Assembly (NCBI GenBank): GCA_958426425.1
Contig: CATZYY010000021.1
Location: forward strand, 1 to 25,618
DNA: 25,618 nt
Direction of reading: 5' to 3'
From: an uncultured Oscillospiraceae bacterium
Lineage (GTDB): Bacteria > Bacillota > Clostridia > Oscillospirales > Oscillospiraceae
The position numbers were made by a program, and so were the translations under genes. Below, in pieces: positions 7,087 through 15,328 of the stretch (positions are counted from its first letter, which is position 1; every line of letters starts with the position of its first letter). Below the pieces are notes generated by a model. It was not told where the DNA came from and searched no databases. It saw only the letters and a program-made list of their open reading frames with translations.

Positions 7087-9945
7087 ATGAAACGACGACT
7101 GCTCAGTATTTTCTGCGCATTGGCACTGTGCCTGACACTGCTGCCCGCCGCGGCTTTGGCGGCGGATGGCCCCACCGTGCTGTATGTGGGCGACACCCAG
7201 GTTGATGTCAACGGTACAGACGGCACTACCTCCGGTGAAGGCTGGTTCTACGCCGACGGTGTCCTGACCCTGGGCGGAGTGAATCTCGCCGAGACCCATT
7301 CCTGTTCGGATAATTTCGGTAACATTGCTGCCGCCGGGATCTATGCCGAGGGCGATCTGACCATTGTGCTGGAGGGAGAGAACTCCATCAGCGATGAGAA
7401 TGAAGACGATTCTGCCGGCATCTTCGTAAAGGGAGATCTGACCATCCGGGGAGATGGAACGCTGACCATTTATGATGTGGAGTATGGCATTTTTGCCTCT
7501 GTCGGTGTGAATATTACAGGCGGTACGGTGTACGCCGTCGGCAGCGAGGCGGGAATTTCTGTCGTCTCTGACAATGATAACGCCACCGTGACCATTGGCG
7601 GTGACGCGCAGGTATACGCCGAGGGATTTTCGGAGGGAATTTCTGCCAAAATTTGGGATTACGGTGATGCCTCCGTAACGATTCGTGGTGACGCGCAGGT
7701 GTATGCCGAGGAAATTTCTGCCTATATCTCCGACGGCGATGGAGACGCCTCTGTGAGCATCTCCGACGACGCGCAGGTATACGCCGGGGAAGGAATTGAC
7801 GCCATGAATTATGGCGATGGAGACGCCTCCGTGATCATCGCCGGCAACCCGCAGGTGTACGCCGGAGGATCCGGGGCCGGAATTAGTGCCTACTCATCTT
7901 TTTCTGGCAATGGCAGTTCCTCCGTGACCATCTCCGGTGGCGATGTGACGCTTCAGAGTGGAGGACAGAATCATGTCATCTACGCCGACTCTCTGACAAT
8001 TGACCGGGGCAGCAGCGTTACTGTCACCCCCGGGTCCGCACTGGATCTGACGGATGAGGATACTGACTACGACATTGCTTCCGGCACCCTGACCAACAAC
8101 GGCACGCTGTGGGTGTCCGACTTCGATGACGTCATTTCCCTGAATCTGGACGGCGCGGGACTGGTGAAAGCTGGAAGGCGGAACTACTCCAACAGCGGCA
8201 CGCGGCTGACCACGGTGAACGGCCCCATTGTGGTAACGGTGGGAACACCGTCAACAGACCAAACCTACTACACCTGGGAACAGGGCGCCGGCGGCGTCTG
8301 GACTCTGACCCTGGACGGCATTTACGTGGATAGCAACATCATCATTGATGCTCAGGGTGCAGATGAGATCGTCATCGACACCATAAATGACAGTGTGGTA
8401 GAGATGCCTTACACTGGCCCGCTCAGCCTTACCGGAGAGGCCGGGGGCGTGGAGCGGTACAGCCTCGGCACCGGGAACGGCGGCGCCGAGATGTATTCGG
8501 ATCTTGAAAACTATGACCACTACTTCTTCGGCAACGATTTCGGTATTGTTTTAGGGAATGCCGACAACTGTACCGTGACCATGACCGGGGAACCTCTGGC
8601 GGTGCTGGGTGGTGGTATTCTGCTGGACGGAGACGGGAACACCCTGGTGGTAGACCGGGGCGCCCAGGTGTCCGCCTGCGGCGTCACCCTGGGATCGTCT
8701 GAGACGGATATCAACGGCATCGTTCAAATCAACGGCATCCTGATCTCCAACCTCCAAGGATTTGGTTTCGGCCTGGGCGGCATCAACGCCGGCTATGTGG
8801 AGATCGGCTCCGATGGCTGGCTGATCGCGGCCGGTCCGGAGGGCCTTGCCCTGACCGGCATGGAAGATGCGGCTGGCTATGCTGATTTTGAGAATGCTCT
8901 GGTGCTCCGGCAGGACGGCCGGCTGACGGCCTTCGGCGCAGTGGCCGCTGCATTGGTTAGCGGCGATGGCCGCTGGCCCGGCTCTCCCGACCGGGTGATC
9001 GTGGGCCTGCCCGGCGGCTTCAGCGCAAAGTGGAATTCTGCAAAAAATTTCTGCTCCATCACAAAGGAACTGCCCCTGGATGATTCCCTCCTGAACGCCC
9101 TGAAGATGCTGGATATTTACGGCACCGCCGGGGACGATGAGCCCGACAACCCTCCCATCATCCCGGACCGTCCGGGCGACGATGACGATGACGACGAGAC
9201 TGCCTACCCCATCTTCCTCTCCACAGGGGAGGGCGGCAGCGTCCACTCTTCCCACCGCACGGCGGAGGCAGAGACAGAAGTGACCCTCACCATTACCCCT
9301 GACGATAACCGCTCCCTTCGGTCTCTGACCGCCGTCAGTCAGCGTACCGGAGAAGTCCTGGACCTGGAGTATCAGGGCGGTGGGAAATACACCTTTGAAA
9401 TGCCCGCCAGCGAGGTGCTTGTGGAGATCCTGTTCACCGAGGACGAGACGCAGCCCTTTGCCGACGTGCCGGAGTCCTACTGGGCTTACAGCGAAATCAC
9501 CTGGGCCTGGGAAAACGGCTACATGAGCGGCACCAGCGCTACCACCTTCAGCCCCGACGGCACGGTAACCCGTCAGCAGGTGTGGATGATCCTGGCCCGG
9601 ATGGCCGGGGACAGTCCCACCGACATGGCGGCGGCCAAGGCCTGGGCCGTGGCAAACGGCATCTCCGACGGCACGGACCCCGGCGGCGCGGTGACCCGGC
9701 AGCAGCTGGCGGCCCTGCTGTACCGCTATGCGGTGCTGTTTGGCTATGATGTGAGCGTGGGCGAGAGCACCAATATCCTCAGCTACGCCGACGCCTTCGA
9801 CGTGGCGGAGTATGCTGTCCCCGCCATGCAGTGGGCTTGTGGTGCAGGCATCCTCAACGGCACCGGCGACGGCAGCACACTCAGCCCCCTGGGCACCGCC
9901 ACCCGTGCCCAGCTGGCCGTGATGCTCTACCGCTGGCTGAGCTGA
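7087..9945 (+). CDS. Secreted beta-helix-like protein with three SLH domains
   Basis: This 952-residue cell-surface protein begins with a Sec signal peptide (MKRRLL, hydrophobic core, cleavage near ALAA-DG, about residue 27). A long beta-rich region of short turns follows, rich in Gly, Asp and Val and resembling carbohydrate-binding right-handed beta-helix proteins (about 28-680). Five short tandem repeats lie at about 168-300. A poly-Asp linker (about 698-703) leads to a small beta module (about 706-785). Three SLH motifs follow from residue 791 to the end (FADVPESYW, AKAWAVANGI, and YADAFDVAEYAV with TRAQLAVMLYRW), which usually anchor proteins to secondary cell-wall polymers. I chose ATG 7087 because GGAGGAGG lies 10 nt upstream and the signal peptide starts there; a longer version would spoil it. 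It is a single-gene transcript with its own terminator. A glycan-binding or adhesion role is inferred only. Confidence 0.92.
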   Translation: MKRRLLSIFCALALCLTLLPAAALAADGPTVLYVGDTQVDVNGTDGTTSGEGWFYADGVLTLGGVNLAETHSCSDNFGNIAAAGIYAEGDLTIVLEGENSISDENEDDSAGIFVKGDLTIRGDGTLTIYDVEYGIFASVGVNITGGTVYAVGSEAGISVVSDNDNATVTIGGDAQVYAEGFSEGISAKIWDYGDASVTIRGDAQVYAEEISAYISDGDGDASVSISDDAQVYAGEGIDAMNYGDGDASVIIAGNPQVYAGGSGAGISAYSSFSGNGSSSVTISGGDVTLQSGGQNHVIYADSLTIDRGSSVTVTPGSALDLTDEDTDYDIASGTLTNNGTLWVSDFDDVISLNLDGAGLVKAGRRNYSNSGTRLTTVNGPIVVTVGTPSTDQTYYTWEQGAGGVWTLTLDGIYVDSNIIIDAQGADEIVIDTINDSVVEMPYTGPLSLTGEAGGVERYSLGTGNGGAEMYSDLENYDHYFFGNDFGIVLGNADNCTVTMTGEPLAVLGGGILLDGDGNTLVVDRGAQVSACGVTLGSSETDINGIVQINGILISNLQGFGFGLGGINAGYVEIGSDGWLIAAGPEGLALTGMEDAAGYADFENALVLRQDGRLTAFGAVAAALVSGDGRWPGSPDRVIVGLPGGFSAKWNSAKNFCSITKELPLDDSLLNALKMLDIYGTAGDDEPDNPPIIPDRPGDDDDDDETAYPIFLSTGEGGSVHSSHRTAEAETEVTLTITPDDNRSLRSLTAVSQRTGEVLDLEYQGGGKYTFEMPASEVLVEILFTEDETQPFADVPESYWAYSEITWAWENGYMSGTSATTFSPDGTVTRQQVWMILARMAGDSPTDMAAAKAWAVANGISDGTDPGGAVTRQQLAALLYRYAVLFGYDVSVGESTNILSYADAFDVAEYAVPAMQWACGAGILNGTGDGSTLSPLGTATRAQLAVMLYRWLS
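7588..7953 (+). repeat. Tandem 26-31-codon repeats inside the SLH protein
   Basis: Units begin at residues 168, 197, 223, 249 and 280. The first four share V-x-I-x-x-D/N-x-QVYA; the fifth (VTISGGDVTLQ) is diverged. The DNA of the first three units shares the core GACGCGCAGGT about every 80 nt, suggesting fairly recent duplication. Each unit fits one or two beta-helix coils. Such repeats can vary in number between strains. Confidence 0.75.
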
Positions 9946-9968
9946 GCGGCAGCTATTCCCATTGAATC

Positions 9969-10004
9969 AGCCCCCGGCGTCCCATGGGACGCCGGGGGCT
10001 TTTT
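9969..10004 (+). terminator. Rho-independent terminator of the SLH gene
   Basis: A perfect 32-nt palindrome (9969-10000) folds to a very GC-rich stem of about 14 pairs with a CATG tip. It is followed by a run of five T residues ending at 10004. It lies 23 nt after the stop codon. Confidence 0.93.
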
Positions 10005-10571
10005 GCCGGGCGGCTGCGGCTCGTCAAATAGCCACCCAAGTAAGTACCTCTGAGATTTGGTGTGCGTATAAACCGGCAAGATAGGCTTCAACAGCGACAA
10101 TCAGCACATCTGTTGCCGCTGCTGCCCTCACGCAGGGGCTCCAGCCGCCCATTTGTGGATTCGGAAAACAGGGGGCATGAAGTACCCGCCCTTGAAAGTG
10201 CCCCCAGACGATGACGGTCTCATTAGCCTTATGTGCTGTAACCTCAAAAGGACCTCATCTGAACGCAACTGCGCGGATGACGGCGATGAAAACCGGAAGG
10301 GCCCGGTGCTTCTTAAGTTTCAGCCAAACGTGAAAAAACACTATGGCAAGGCCCTTGGAACACAGTTGTCTCCATTTTTCGGCCCCTCCCAAAAAAATCA
10401 GGAGTTGTTTGCAGATTCTGCGCAAAAAAGCGCAAATTTTTTGCAGTCGGTTCACAATGACAGAATGATTATTAAACTGAACATGATGTCCAAGCAGGAA
10501 ACGGCCCGACAGTATCTGGAAATCGGCGGCTCCATGCGGCCTCAGTCGTTTCTGTAAGGGGGGAGATTCTA
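10005..10571. other. Gene-poor stretch with short unconvincing ORFs
   Basis: No intact gene is supported. On the minus strand, a 42-codon frame (10152-10024) encodes a plausible amphipathic stretch (DVLIVAVEAYLAGLYAH) but has no ribosome site. It could be a relic. On the plus strand, a 30-codon frame (10465-10557) ends just before the decayed gene at 10572. The 134-codon plus frame at 10153-10557 includes that stretch but looks random upstream. The DNA at 10380-10470 is locally A-rich, unlike the flanks. Confidence 0.5.
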
Positions 10572-11273
10572 CTGAGCGAGCGGCGCTTTACGGCGCCCCC
10601 GCCTGGCTCTGAGTCTTCTGGCGCTGATCGGATGTGCCGGTGAGGCCGCGGCCTCCAATGAAACGCTGTGGGACGCAGCCATGGCCGATTCTTCAGCGAG
10701 AACAGCGAGGTACTGGAGTTGGTCTGTCTGACCCGGGACGCTCCTCAGGTCATCCGGGATGATGCGGGAAAGCAGGTACTGCCGGTCATATGGCACGACT
10801 ATGGGGGTGTAGCCGGGAGATTCCCTGGACCACAAGGAACTCTGGGCAACCTCTCTGGGAGAGGCGACAGACCGGCATCAGGAAAACGGCGGTGGTATCG
10901 CCAACCGGGATCTGCGCTCCGCGCAGCTGCTAGGCATACCCGCTGACGGCAAACCCACCTGTTTTCCGCTTTCTGAATCCCACCGTCCATGGTCATCCGC
11001 CCCTCCTACGTGTCCGACGTGACCGCCCAGAGGGAAATTGGGTACGACTTGGTCACGATCCCGGCGCATCAAGCTTGGTTTGACACCAACATTCTCTATT
11101 CCTACTTTGAACATACGTATCCCTACATCAGGCTGGGCTACGCCTATGGCTGGAGCAGCGTGGATTCTCTATACGGCCTTGCCAAATTCCAGATCCCATA
11201 CGGAAGTGCGGTGGAAATTGCATTCACCTGTTCCACGGAGGATTTTGTAGTTTGGCTGGACGGGCAGAGCTGA
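10572..11273 (+). pseudogene. Decayed gene for a secreted lipoprotein-like protein
   Basis: A good ribosome site (GGGGGGAG, 10559-10565) is followed at 10572 by CTG AGC GAG, where an ATG would be expected. Coherent protein then passes through alternating frames. These are a signal-peptide-like stretch with a possible lipobox (LALSLLALIGCAG); then ENSEVLELVCLTRDAPQVI; then SLDHKELWATSLGEA; then MVIRPSYVSDVT through to WFDTNILYSYF and a stop at 11271. At least four frame changes are needed, so no full protein can be made. The intact ancestor would be about 230 residues, secreted and lipid-anchored. I do not recognise the family with confidence. Its neighbours are the SLH protein and the partner-switching cluster; nothing links it to either. 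Confidence 0.6.
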
Positions 11274-11301
11274 CGTCCACGCGGGGGCGGCTTCCGCGTA
11301 A

Positions 11302-11550
11302 TACCCTACGAGGGCAATCCGCGGAGACGCACCTATTAATCGCAGTTCTCTGGGCGAAGGGCGCTTTGCACGCAGCCTGCCGCCGGAATTGCGGCGAGGG
11401 CGCCGTTTCTTTACCAAGAAAGCGGTGACAGCCAATGTAATTCTGGATTTCTTTATGACCTCCTGCGGCATCTCCTGCCTGCAGTCGGAGCTGATGCTCT
11501 CGGCAAACAAGCCGGGTATGCTGGACCGGAAACAATTGCAGCAGCCGTGA
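11302..11550 (+). pseudogene. Probable 3' remnant of a second gene
   Basis: An 82-codon open frame begins straight after an in-frame stop (11299-11301) and has no start codon before an internal ATG at 11455. The latter half reads like a real protein (FFTKKAVTANVILDFFMTS, then SCLQSELMLSANKPGML). A weak hairpin with five Ts follows the stop. It may be the end of a gene whose beginning is lost, or a continuation of the decay seen upstream. The alternative plus frame is also open, so the assignment is uncertain. The product is unknown. Confidence 0.35.
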
Positions 11551-11556
11551 ATCGAA

Positions 11557-11579
11557 GCCGGATATTCCGGCGGATTTTT
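11557..11579 (+). terminator. Weak terminator-like hairpin
   Basis: GCCGGA-TAT-TCCGGC (11557-11571) forms a six-pair stem, followed three bases later by TTTTT. It lies 7 nt after the remnant's stop codon. The short stem makes it a weak candidate. Confidence 0.4.
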
Positions 11580-11659
11580 GGAAGCAACGCGTCGGTCACT
11601 CTGCCCCGGAAATCGGCCGGATGCGCAGGGTAACTGCGGATTATGAAATGGAGATTGCT

Positions 11660-11956
11660 ATGAAGATTGAGAAAATGCGAAATGACAACAAGCTGACTCT
11701 TGCCCTGGAGGGGCGGCTGGATACCACCACGGCCCCGCAGCTGGAGGCAGAGATCAGAGGCGGCCTGGATGGTGTAACGGAGCTGGTGCTGGCGTGCGGA
11801 AAGCTGGAATACCTCTCCTCCGCCGGCCTGCGGGTCATTCTCGCGGCGCAGAAGATCATGAACAAGCAGGGAAAAATGATCGTCCGGCAGGTGAACGAAA
11901 CCATTCTGGAAGTCTTCGAAATCACAGGGTTTATTGATATCCTGAACATTGAATAA
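11660..11956 (+). CDS. STAS-domain anti-sigma factor antagonist-like protein
   Basis: This 98-residue cytosolic protein is a single STAS domain of the SpoIIAA/RsbV type, the phosphorylatable switch in partner-switching systems. Landmarks are LEGRLDTTTAPQLE (about 16-29), a beta strand LVLACGKLEYL, and the phospho-site loop SSAGLRVIL. Ser54 is the expected phosphorylated residue by alignment with SpoIIAA Ser58. Length matches the family (about 100-115). GGAG lies 6 nt before ATG 11660; an ATG-less extension upstream has no ribosome site. The phosphatase/kinase gene begins 15 nt after its stop, so the pair is almost certainly cotranscribed. Its kinase partner could be the C-terminal domain of the next gene or that of the MATE fusion. 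No sigma factor is nearby, so the output is open. Confidence 0.92.
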   Translation: MKIEKMRNDNKLTLALEGRLDTTTAPQLEAEIRGGLDGVTELVLACGKLEYLSSAGLRVILAAQKIMNKQGKMIVRQVNETILEVFEITGFIDILNIE

Positions 11957-11971
11957 AGAGAAACGGCAGCG

Positions 11972-13783
11972 GTGATGAATCCGGCTCGCCTCACAGGTGT
12001 GGATGTATTTGATATGGACAACGAGCATATGAATCCGATTTTTCTGGAAAATGAGCGGGAGGCCAACCAATATTCCTGCCGCTGCCTGCAGGTCATGGCC
12101 CTAATTGCCGCATTGGCCTGGGTACTGAATCTGCTGGATATTTTTATCGTGCCGCCGACGGTCATGAACGTGGGGATGCCCGTGTGCATCCTCTCCTTTC
12201 TGCTGCCCACCATGCTCCGCTTGCGCGGGGCTCAGCTGGGCGGGTGGTTCAAATACCTGATCATGGGATGCTGCATTCTGGGCATCACCGTACTGTCCAT
12301 CGCCATTCCCAAGCACACGGTCCTGGCCTGGATCGCTCCGGTGCTCCTCAGCTGTCACTACTACTCCCGAAAGCTGACGGCCAGCGCTCTGGCCGCCTCG
12401 GTGGTCTGCCTGTACGCCGCCGGCATCGCCGGGTTGTTTATCGGCGAGGGGGACCCCAACCTGATCAAGGCCTTTGAAGCAAAGGACGCGGTCATCACCC
12501 CGGTCATTTTCAGGGAGGCGGTACTGTTCTTCCTCCTTCCCCGTTCCGCCATCCTGGTTGGCATGGCCTTTGTGTGCATTACCGTGGCAAAACGCACCCG
12601 CAGTCTTCTGGAAAAGCAGGCTGCGGATTCCTCTGCCCGGCAGCGCATTGAAACCGAGCTGAACGTGGCCACTCAGATTCAGGCGGATATGCTGCCCAGC
12701 ATATTTCCCGCCTTTCCGGAGCGCTCGGAATTTGACATCTACGCCAGCATGACGCCTGCCAAGGAGGTGGGCGGCGACTTCTACGACTTTTTCCTGGTGG
12801 ACGACGACCACCTGGCCATGGTCATTGCCGACGTGTCGGGCAAGGGCGTACCGGCGGCGCTGTTCATGGTGATCGCAAAGACCCTTTTGAAAAATGCGGT
12901 TCAGACGGGTCTTTCCCCCAAGGAGGCTCTGGAGAAGGCCAATAACCAGCTGTGTGAAAACAACGAGGCGGAGATGTTCGTCACGGTCTGGCTGGGCATA
13001 TACCAGATTTCCACAGGCAGGCTCACCGCCGCCAACGCGGGCCATGAGTATCCGGCCATCCGGAGAGCAGACGGTCCGTTTGAACTATACAGGGACCGGC
13101 ACGGCTTCGTGCTGGCAGGCATGAAAAACGCCCGTTACCGGGAATACCAGCTGGAAATCGGCCCAGGCGACACGCTCTTTTTGTATACCGACGGCGTGAC
13201 CGAGGCCACAGACGCTGCAAGCGGCCTCTACGGAACCGACCGTATGCTGGCGGCGCTGAACCGAAACGGCGGCTTGGACCCCCAGGGGCTGCTGCGTCAG
13301 GTCAAGGCGGATATCGACGATTTTGTGGGCGCGGCGCCTCAGTTTGACGACATCACCATGCTGTCCCTCCAGCGGAAAGCGGTTACTGTCCCCCAGAGCA
13401 TCCGGATTGTGCCGGAACTGGAGGGCATCTCGCAGGTATGTGAATTTCTGAAGCAGATGCTGGAGAATCAGGGCGCACCCATGAAAGTCATCACGCAGGC
13501 AAGCATCGCAGCCGACGAAATCTTATCCAACATTGCCCGGTACAGCGGCGCCGCAGCTGTCCAGGTGGACTGTGCAGTGACGGAAGGCCGGACGGTAATC
13601 CGCTTTATGGACGACGGCAATCCCTACGACCCCACAACCCAGCCCGAACCGGATACGACCCTGTCGGCGGAGGAGCGGGAGATCGGCGGCCTGGGTATCT
13701 TTATGGTAAAGAAGATCATGGATCGTGTGTCATATGAATACGCGGACGGTCAAAACATTCTGACCGTAGAAAAGTTCTGGTAG
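11972..13783 (+). CDS. Membrane PP2C (SpoIIE/RsbU-type) phosphatase fused to RsbW-like kinase
   Basis: This 603-residue signalling protein has about six N-terminal membrane segments (about 38-215) and a short linker helix (LEKQAADSSARQRIETEL). A SpoIIE-type PP2C phosphatase follows (about 235-465) with metal-binding Asp269 (GGDFYD), Asp287 (ADVSGKG) and Asp459/460 (FDDITML). A C-terminal GHKL kinase domain of the RsbW/SpoIIAB type ends it (about 470-603). In that domain Glu516 and Asn520 (EILSN), DDGN near 547-550 and GGLGIFMVKKIMD are all intact. The phosphatase should dephosphorylate the STAS protein encoded just upstream and the kinase should phosphorylate it, in response to a membrane signal. 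GTG 11972 or ATG 11975 is the start; both have a weak ribosome site, so a later start (ATG 12014) is possible. A 174-nt gap with a remnant separates it from the aminotransferase. Confidence 0.92.
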   Translation: MMNPARLTGVDVFDMDNEHMNPIFLENEREANQYSCRCLQVMALIAALAWVLNLLDIFIVPPTVMNVGMPVCILSFLLPTMLRLRGAQLGGWFKYLIMGCCILGITVLSIAIPKHTVLAWIAPVLLSCHYYSRKLTASALAASVVCLYAAGIAGLFIGEGDPNLIKAFEAKDAVITPVIFREAVLFFLLPRSAILVGMAFVCITVAKRTRSLLEKQAADSSARQRIETELNVATQIQADMLPSIFPAFPERSEFDIYASMTPAKEVGGDFYDFFLVDDDHLAMVIADVSGKGVPAALFMVIAKTLLKNAVQTGLSPKEALEKANNQLCENNEAEMFVTVWLGIYQISTGRLTAANAGHEYPAIRRADGPFELYRDRHGFVLAGMKNARYREYQLEIGPGDTLFLYTDGVTEATDAASGLYGTDRMLAALNRNGGLDPQGLLRQVKADIDDFVGAAPQFDDITMLSLQRKAVTVPQSIRIVPELEGISQVCEFLKQMLENQGAPMKVITQASIAADEILSNIARYSGAAAVQVDCAVTEGRTVIRFMDDGNPYDPTTQPEPDTTLSAEEREIGGLGIFMVKKIMDRVSYEYADGQNILTVEKFW

Positions 13784-13801
13784 AACTGGTTTGGCCCATA
13801 A

Positions 13802-13882
13802 ATTCTGCTTTATCACACGGATGTGTACCGTATCACTGCCGACGGCAGAAGCTATGATGCGCAGATATTTCTTCCAGACTAA
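13802..13882 (+). pseudogene. Short C-terminal gene remnant between phosphatase and aminotransferase
   Basis: The 174-nt gap 13784-13957 contains 26 codons of protein-like sequence (LLYHTDVYRITADGRSYDA, then QIFLPD and stop). A stop codon lies directly upstream in frame and there is no start. It looks like the tail of a deleted gene, but a chance frame cannot be excluded. No terminator follows it, so readthrough into the aminotransferase gene is possible. Confidence 0.35.
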
Positions 13883-13957
13883 TGCCGGAAAACATCCCGC
13901 AGCAGCACTGTTAACACGTAGGGTCCGTGCAAAGCTGATATAGAAAGGTGAACCAAA

Positions 13958-15310
13958 GTGAACACGCAAAAATCACTGGACCTGCTGGAACGGGACAAGG
14001 CAGTGATTGCCTCCGGACAGCACTTACGGTATTTTCCCCTGGCGGTAGACCGGGTGGACGGAGAGATTGTCACCGATATCGACGGGAAACAGTATATTGA
14101 CTTCTTGTCAAGCGCCTCCTCGCTGAATTTAGGAGGCTCCCACCCTCTATTTATGCAGGCTGTACAGCGGCAGATGGAAAAGTGCGTCCAATACTGCACC
14201 TGCTATACCATGAATCAGCCCATGGTGGAATATGCCGAACGACTGACATCGGTGTATCCCGGTGGATTTCCCGCCAAAATTTTTTTCACCCACAGCGGCT
14301 CCGACGCCTGCGACGCCGCGATCCGCTGTGCCCGCGCCTATACCGGACGGGAGAAGATCATCAGTTTCTTCAATTCCTGCCACGGCAGTACATACGCCAC
14401 TGCCAGCCTGTCCGCCTGCTATGCCGGCGAAAATGGGCGAATGCGCCTCATGCTGCCGGACATCCGCTATTTCCGGTATTTCTATGAAGATGAGAATTTT
14501 CCGGAAGATTACAACTACATGCAGGAAATCGAACAGGCCTTTGACACGGATTTTCCCGCCGAGGATGTGGCCGCTGTCTTTGTAGAGCCAATCCAGGGGG
14601 ACGGCGGCTTGCGGCCGGCCGCCAAGGCGTTCATCCGCCAGCTCTATAAGCTTTGCAAAAAGCACGGAATTCTGTTTATCACAGATGAAGTGCAGCAGGG
14701 CTTCTTTCGCAGCGGCAAATGGTTTGGCATCCAACGATATGACGTAATCCCAGACGGCATTGTACTGGGGAAGTCGCTGGGAGCCGGTCTGCCTTTGGGG
14801 GCATTTATGGCCCGGCCTGAAATGATGGACACGCTGCCCTCCTCCGTCTGCGCCTATACCATGGCGGGGTTCCACCTGGCCTGCGCCGCCGGGATCTCCC
14901 AGTTCGACTATATGCGTCAGCCTTCCTTTCAGCAGACACTCCGCGAAAACAGTGCCGCCATGCGCGGCCTGATTACGGCGCTGGAATGCCGCAGGCGGCA
15001 GGGCCTCCTGCTGAAAAGTTATGGGGAGGGGATGTCCTATGGAGTTCATATCCTTGATGAGGAAACGGGGGCGCCGGACCCCGACACCGCGTCAAAAATT
15101 GCGTGCTGCTGCTATGAAAAGGGGCTTTTGCTGCTGGTCATGTCGGGAAATGTTTTGCGGCTTCAGCCGCCTCTGACCATCACCGCAGAGCACCTGCGGG
15201 ACGGTTTTTCCCGGTTGGAGAGCGCTATAGACGACGTATTGGCCGGATACCTGCCGGACCCGGTTCTCCTGTCTCAGCCGGCGTGGAACCATGTGTCAAG
15301 CAAATCTTAA
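13958..15310 (+). CDS. Class III PLP-dependent aminotransferase
   Basis: This 450-residue cytosolic fold-type I enzyme moves an amino group between an amine or omega-amino acid and a keto acid. Motifs seen are DIDGKQYIDFLSSASSLNLG near the N-terminus, FFTHSGSDACDAAIR (cofactor phosphate region), and VFVEPIQGDGG. ITDEVQQGF carries Asp243, which should contact the PLP ring nitrogen. GKSLGAGLPLG carries Lys272, the Schiff-base lysine. It resembles diaminobutyrate, ornithine and 4-aminobutyrate aminotransferases; the exact substrate cannot be read. The start is GTG 13958 with AAAGGTG 7 nt upstream. The MATE-kinase fusion starts 18 nt after its stop. Placement inside a signalling-plus-export operon suggests it makes or modifies the exported molecule rather than serving central metabolism, which is inference. 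Confidence 0.93.
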   Translation: MNTQKSLDLLERDKAVIASGQHLRYFPLAVDRVDGEIVTDIDGKQYIDFLSSASSLNLGGSHPLFMQAVQRQMEKCVQYCTCYTMNQPMVEYAERLTSVYPGGFPAKIFFTHSGSDACDAAIRCARAYTGREKIISFFNSCHGSTYATASLSACYAGENGRMRLMLPDIRYFRYFYEDENFPEDYNYMQEIEQAFDTDFPAEDVAAVFVEPIQGDGGLRPAAKAFIRQLYKLCKKHGILFITDEVQQGFFRSGKWFGIQRYDVIPDGIVLGKSLGAGLPLGAFMARPEMMDTLPSSVCAYTMAGFHLACAAGISQFDYMRQPSFQQTLRENSAAMRGLITALECRRRQGLLLKSYGEGMSYGVHILDEETGAPDPDTASKIACCCYEKGLLLLVMSGNVLRLQPPLTITAEHLRDGFSRLESAIDDVLAGYLPDPVLLSQPAWNHVSSKS

Positions 15311-15328
15311 GGAACAAGAGGAAATCGT

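Noticed and set aside
10153..10557. 134-codon plus-strand frame as a gene
   Set aside because: It has no ribosome site and most of it looks random. Only the last 30 codons look mildly protein-like, so it is described only as part of the gene-poor stretch.
12101..13045. 314-codon minus-strand frame
   Set aside because: It is antisense to the phosphatase-kinase gene, and its composition is Gly/Gln/His-rich shadow type.
13911..13944. Promoter for the aminotransferase (TTAACA and TGATATAGA)
   Set aside because: The spacing is 22 nt and the start would fall about 7 nt before the GTG, leaving no room for the AAAGGTG ribosome site in the mRNA.
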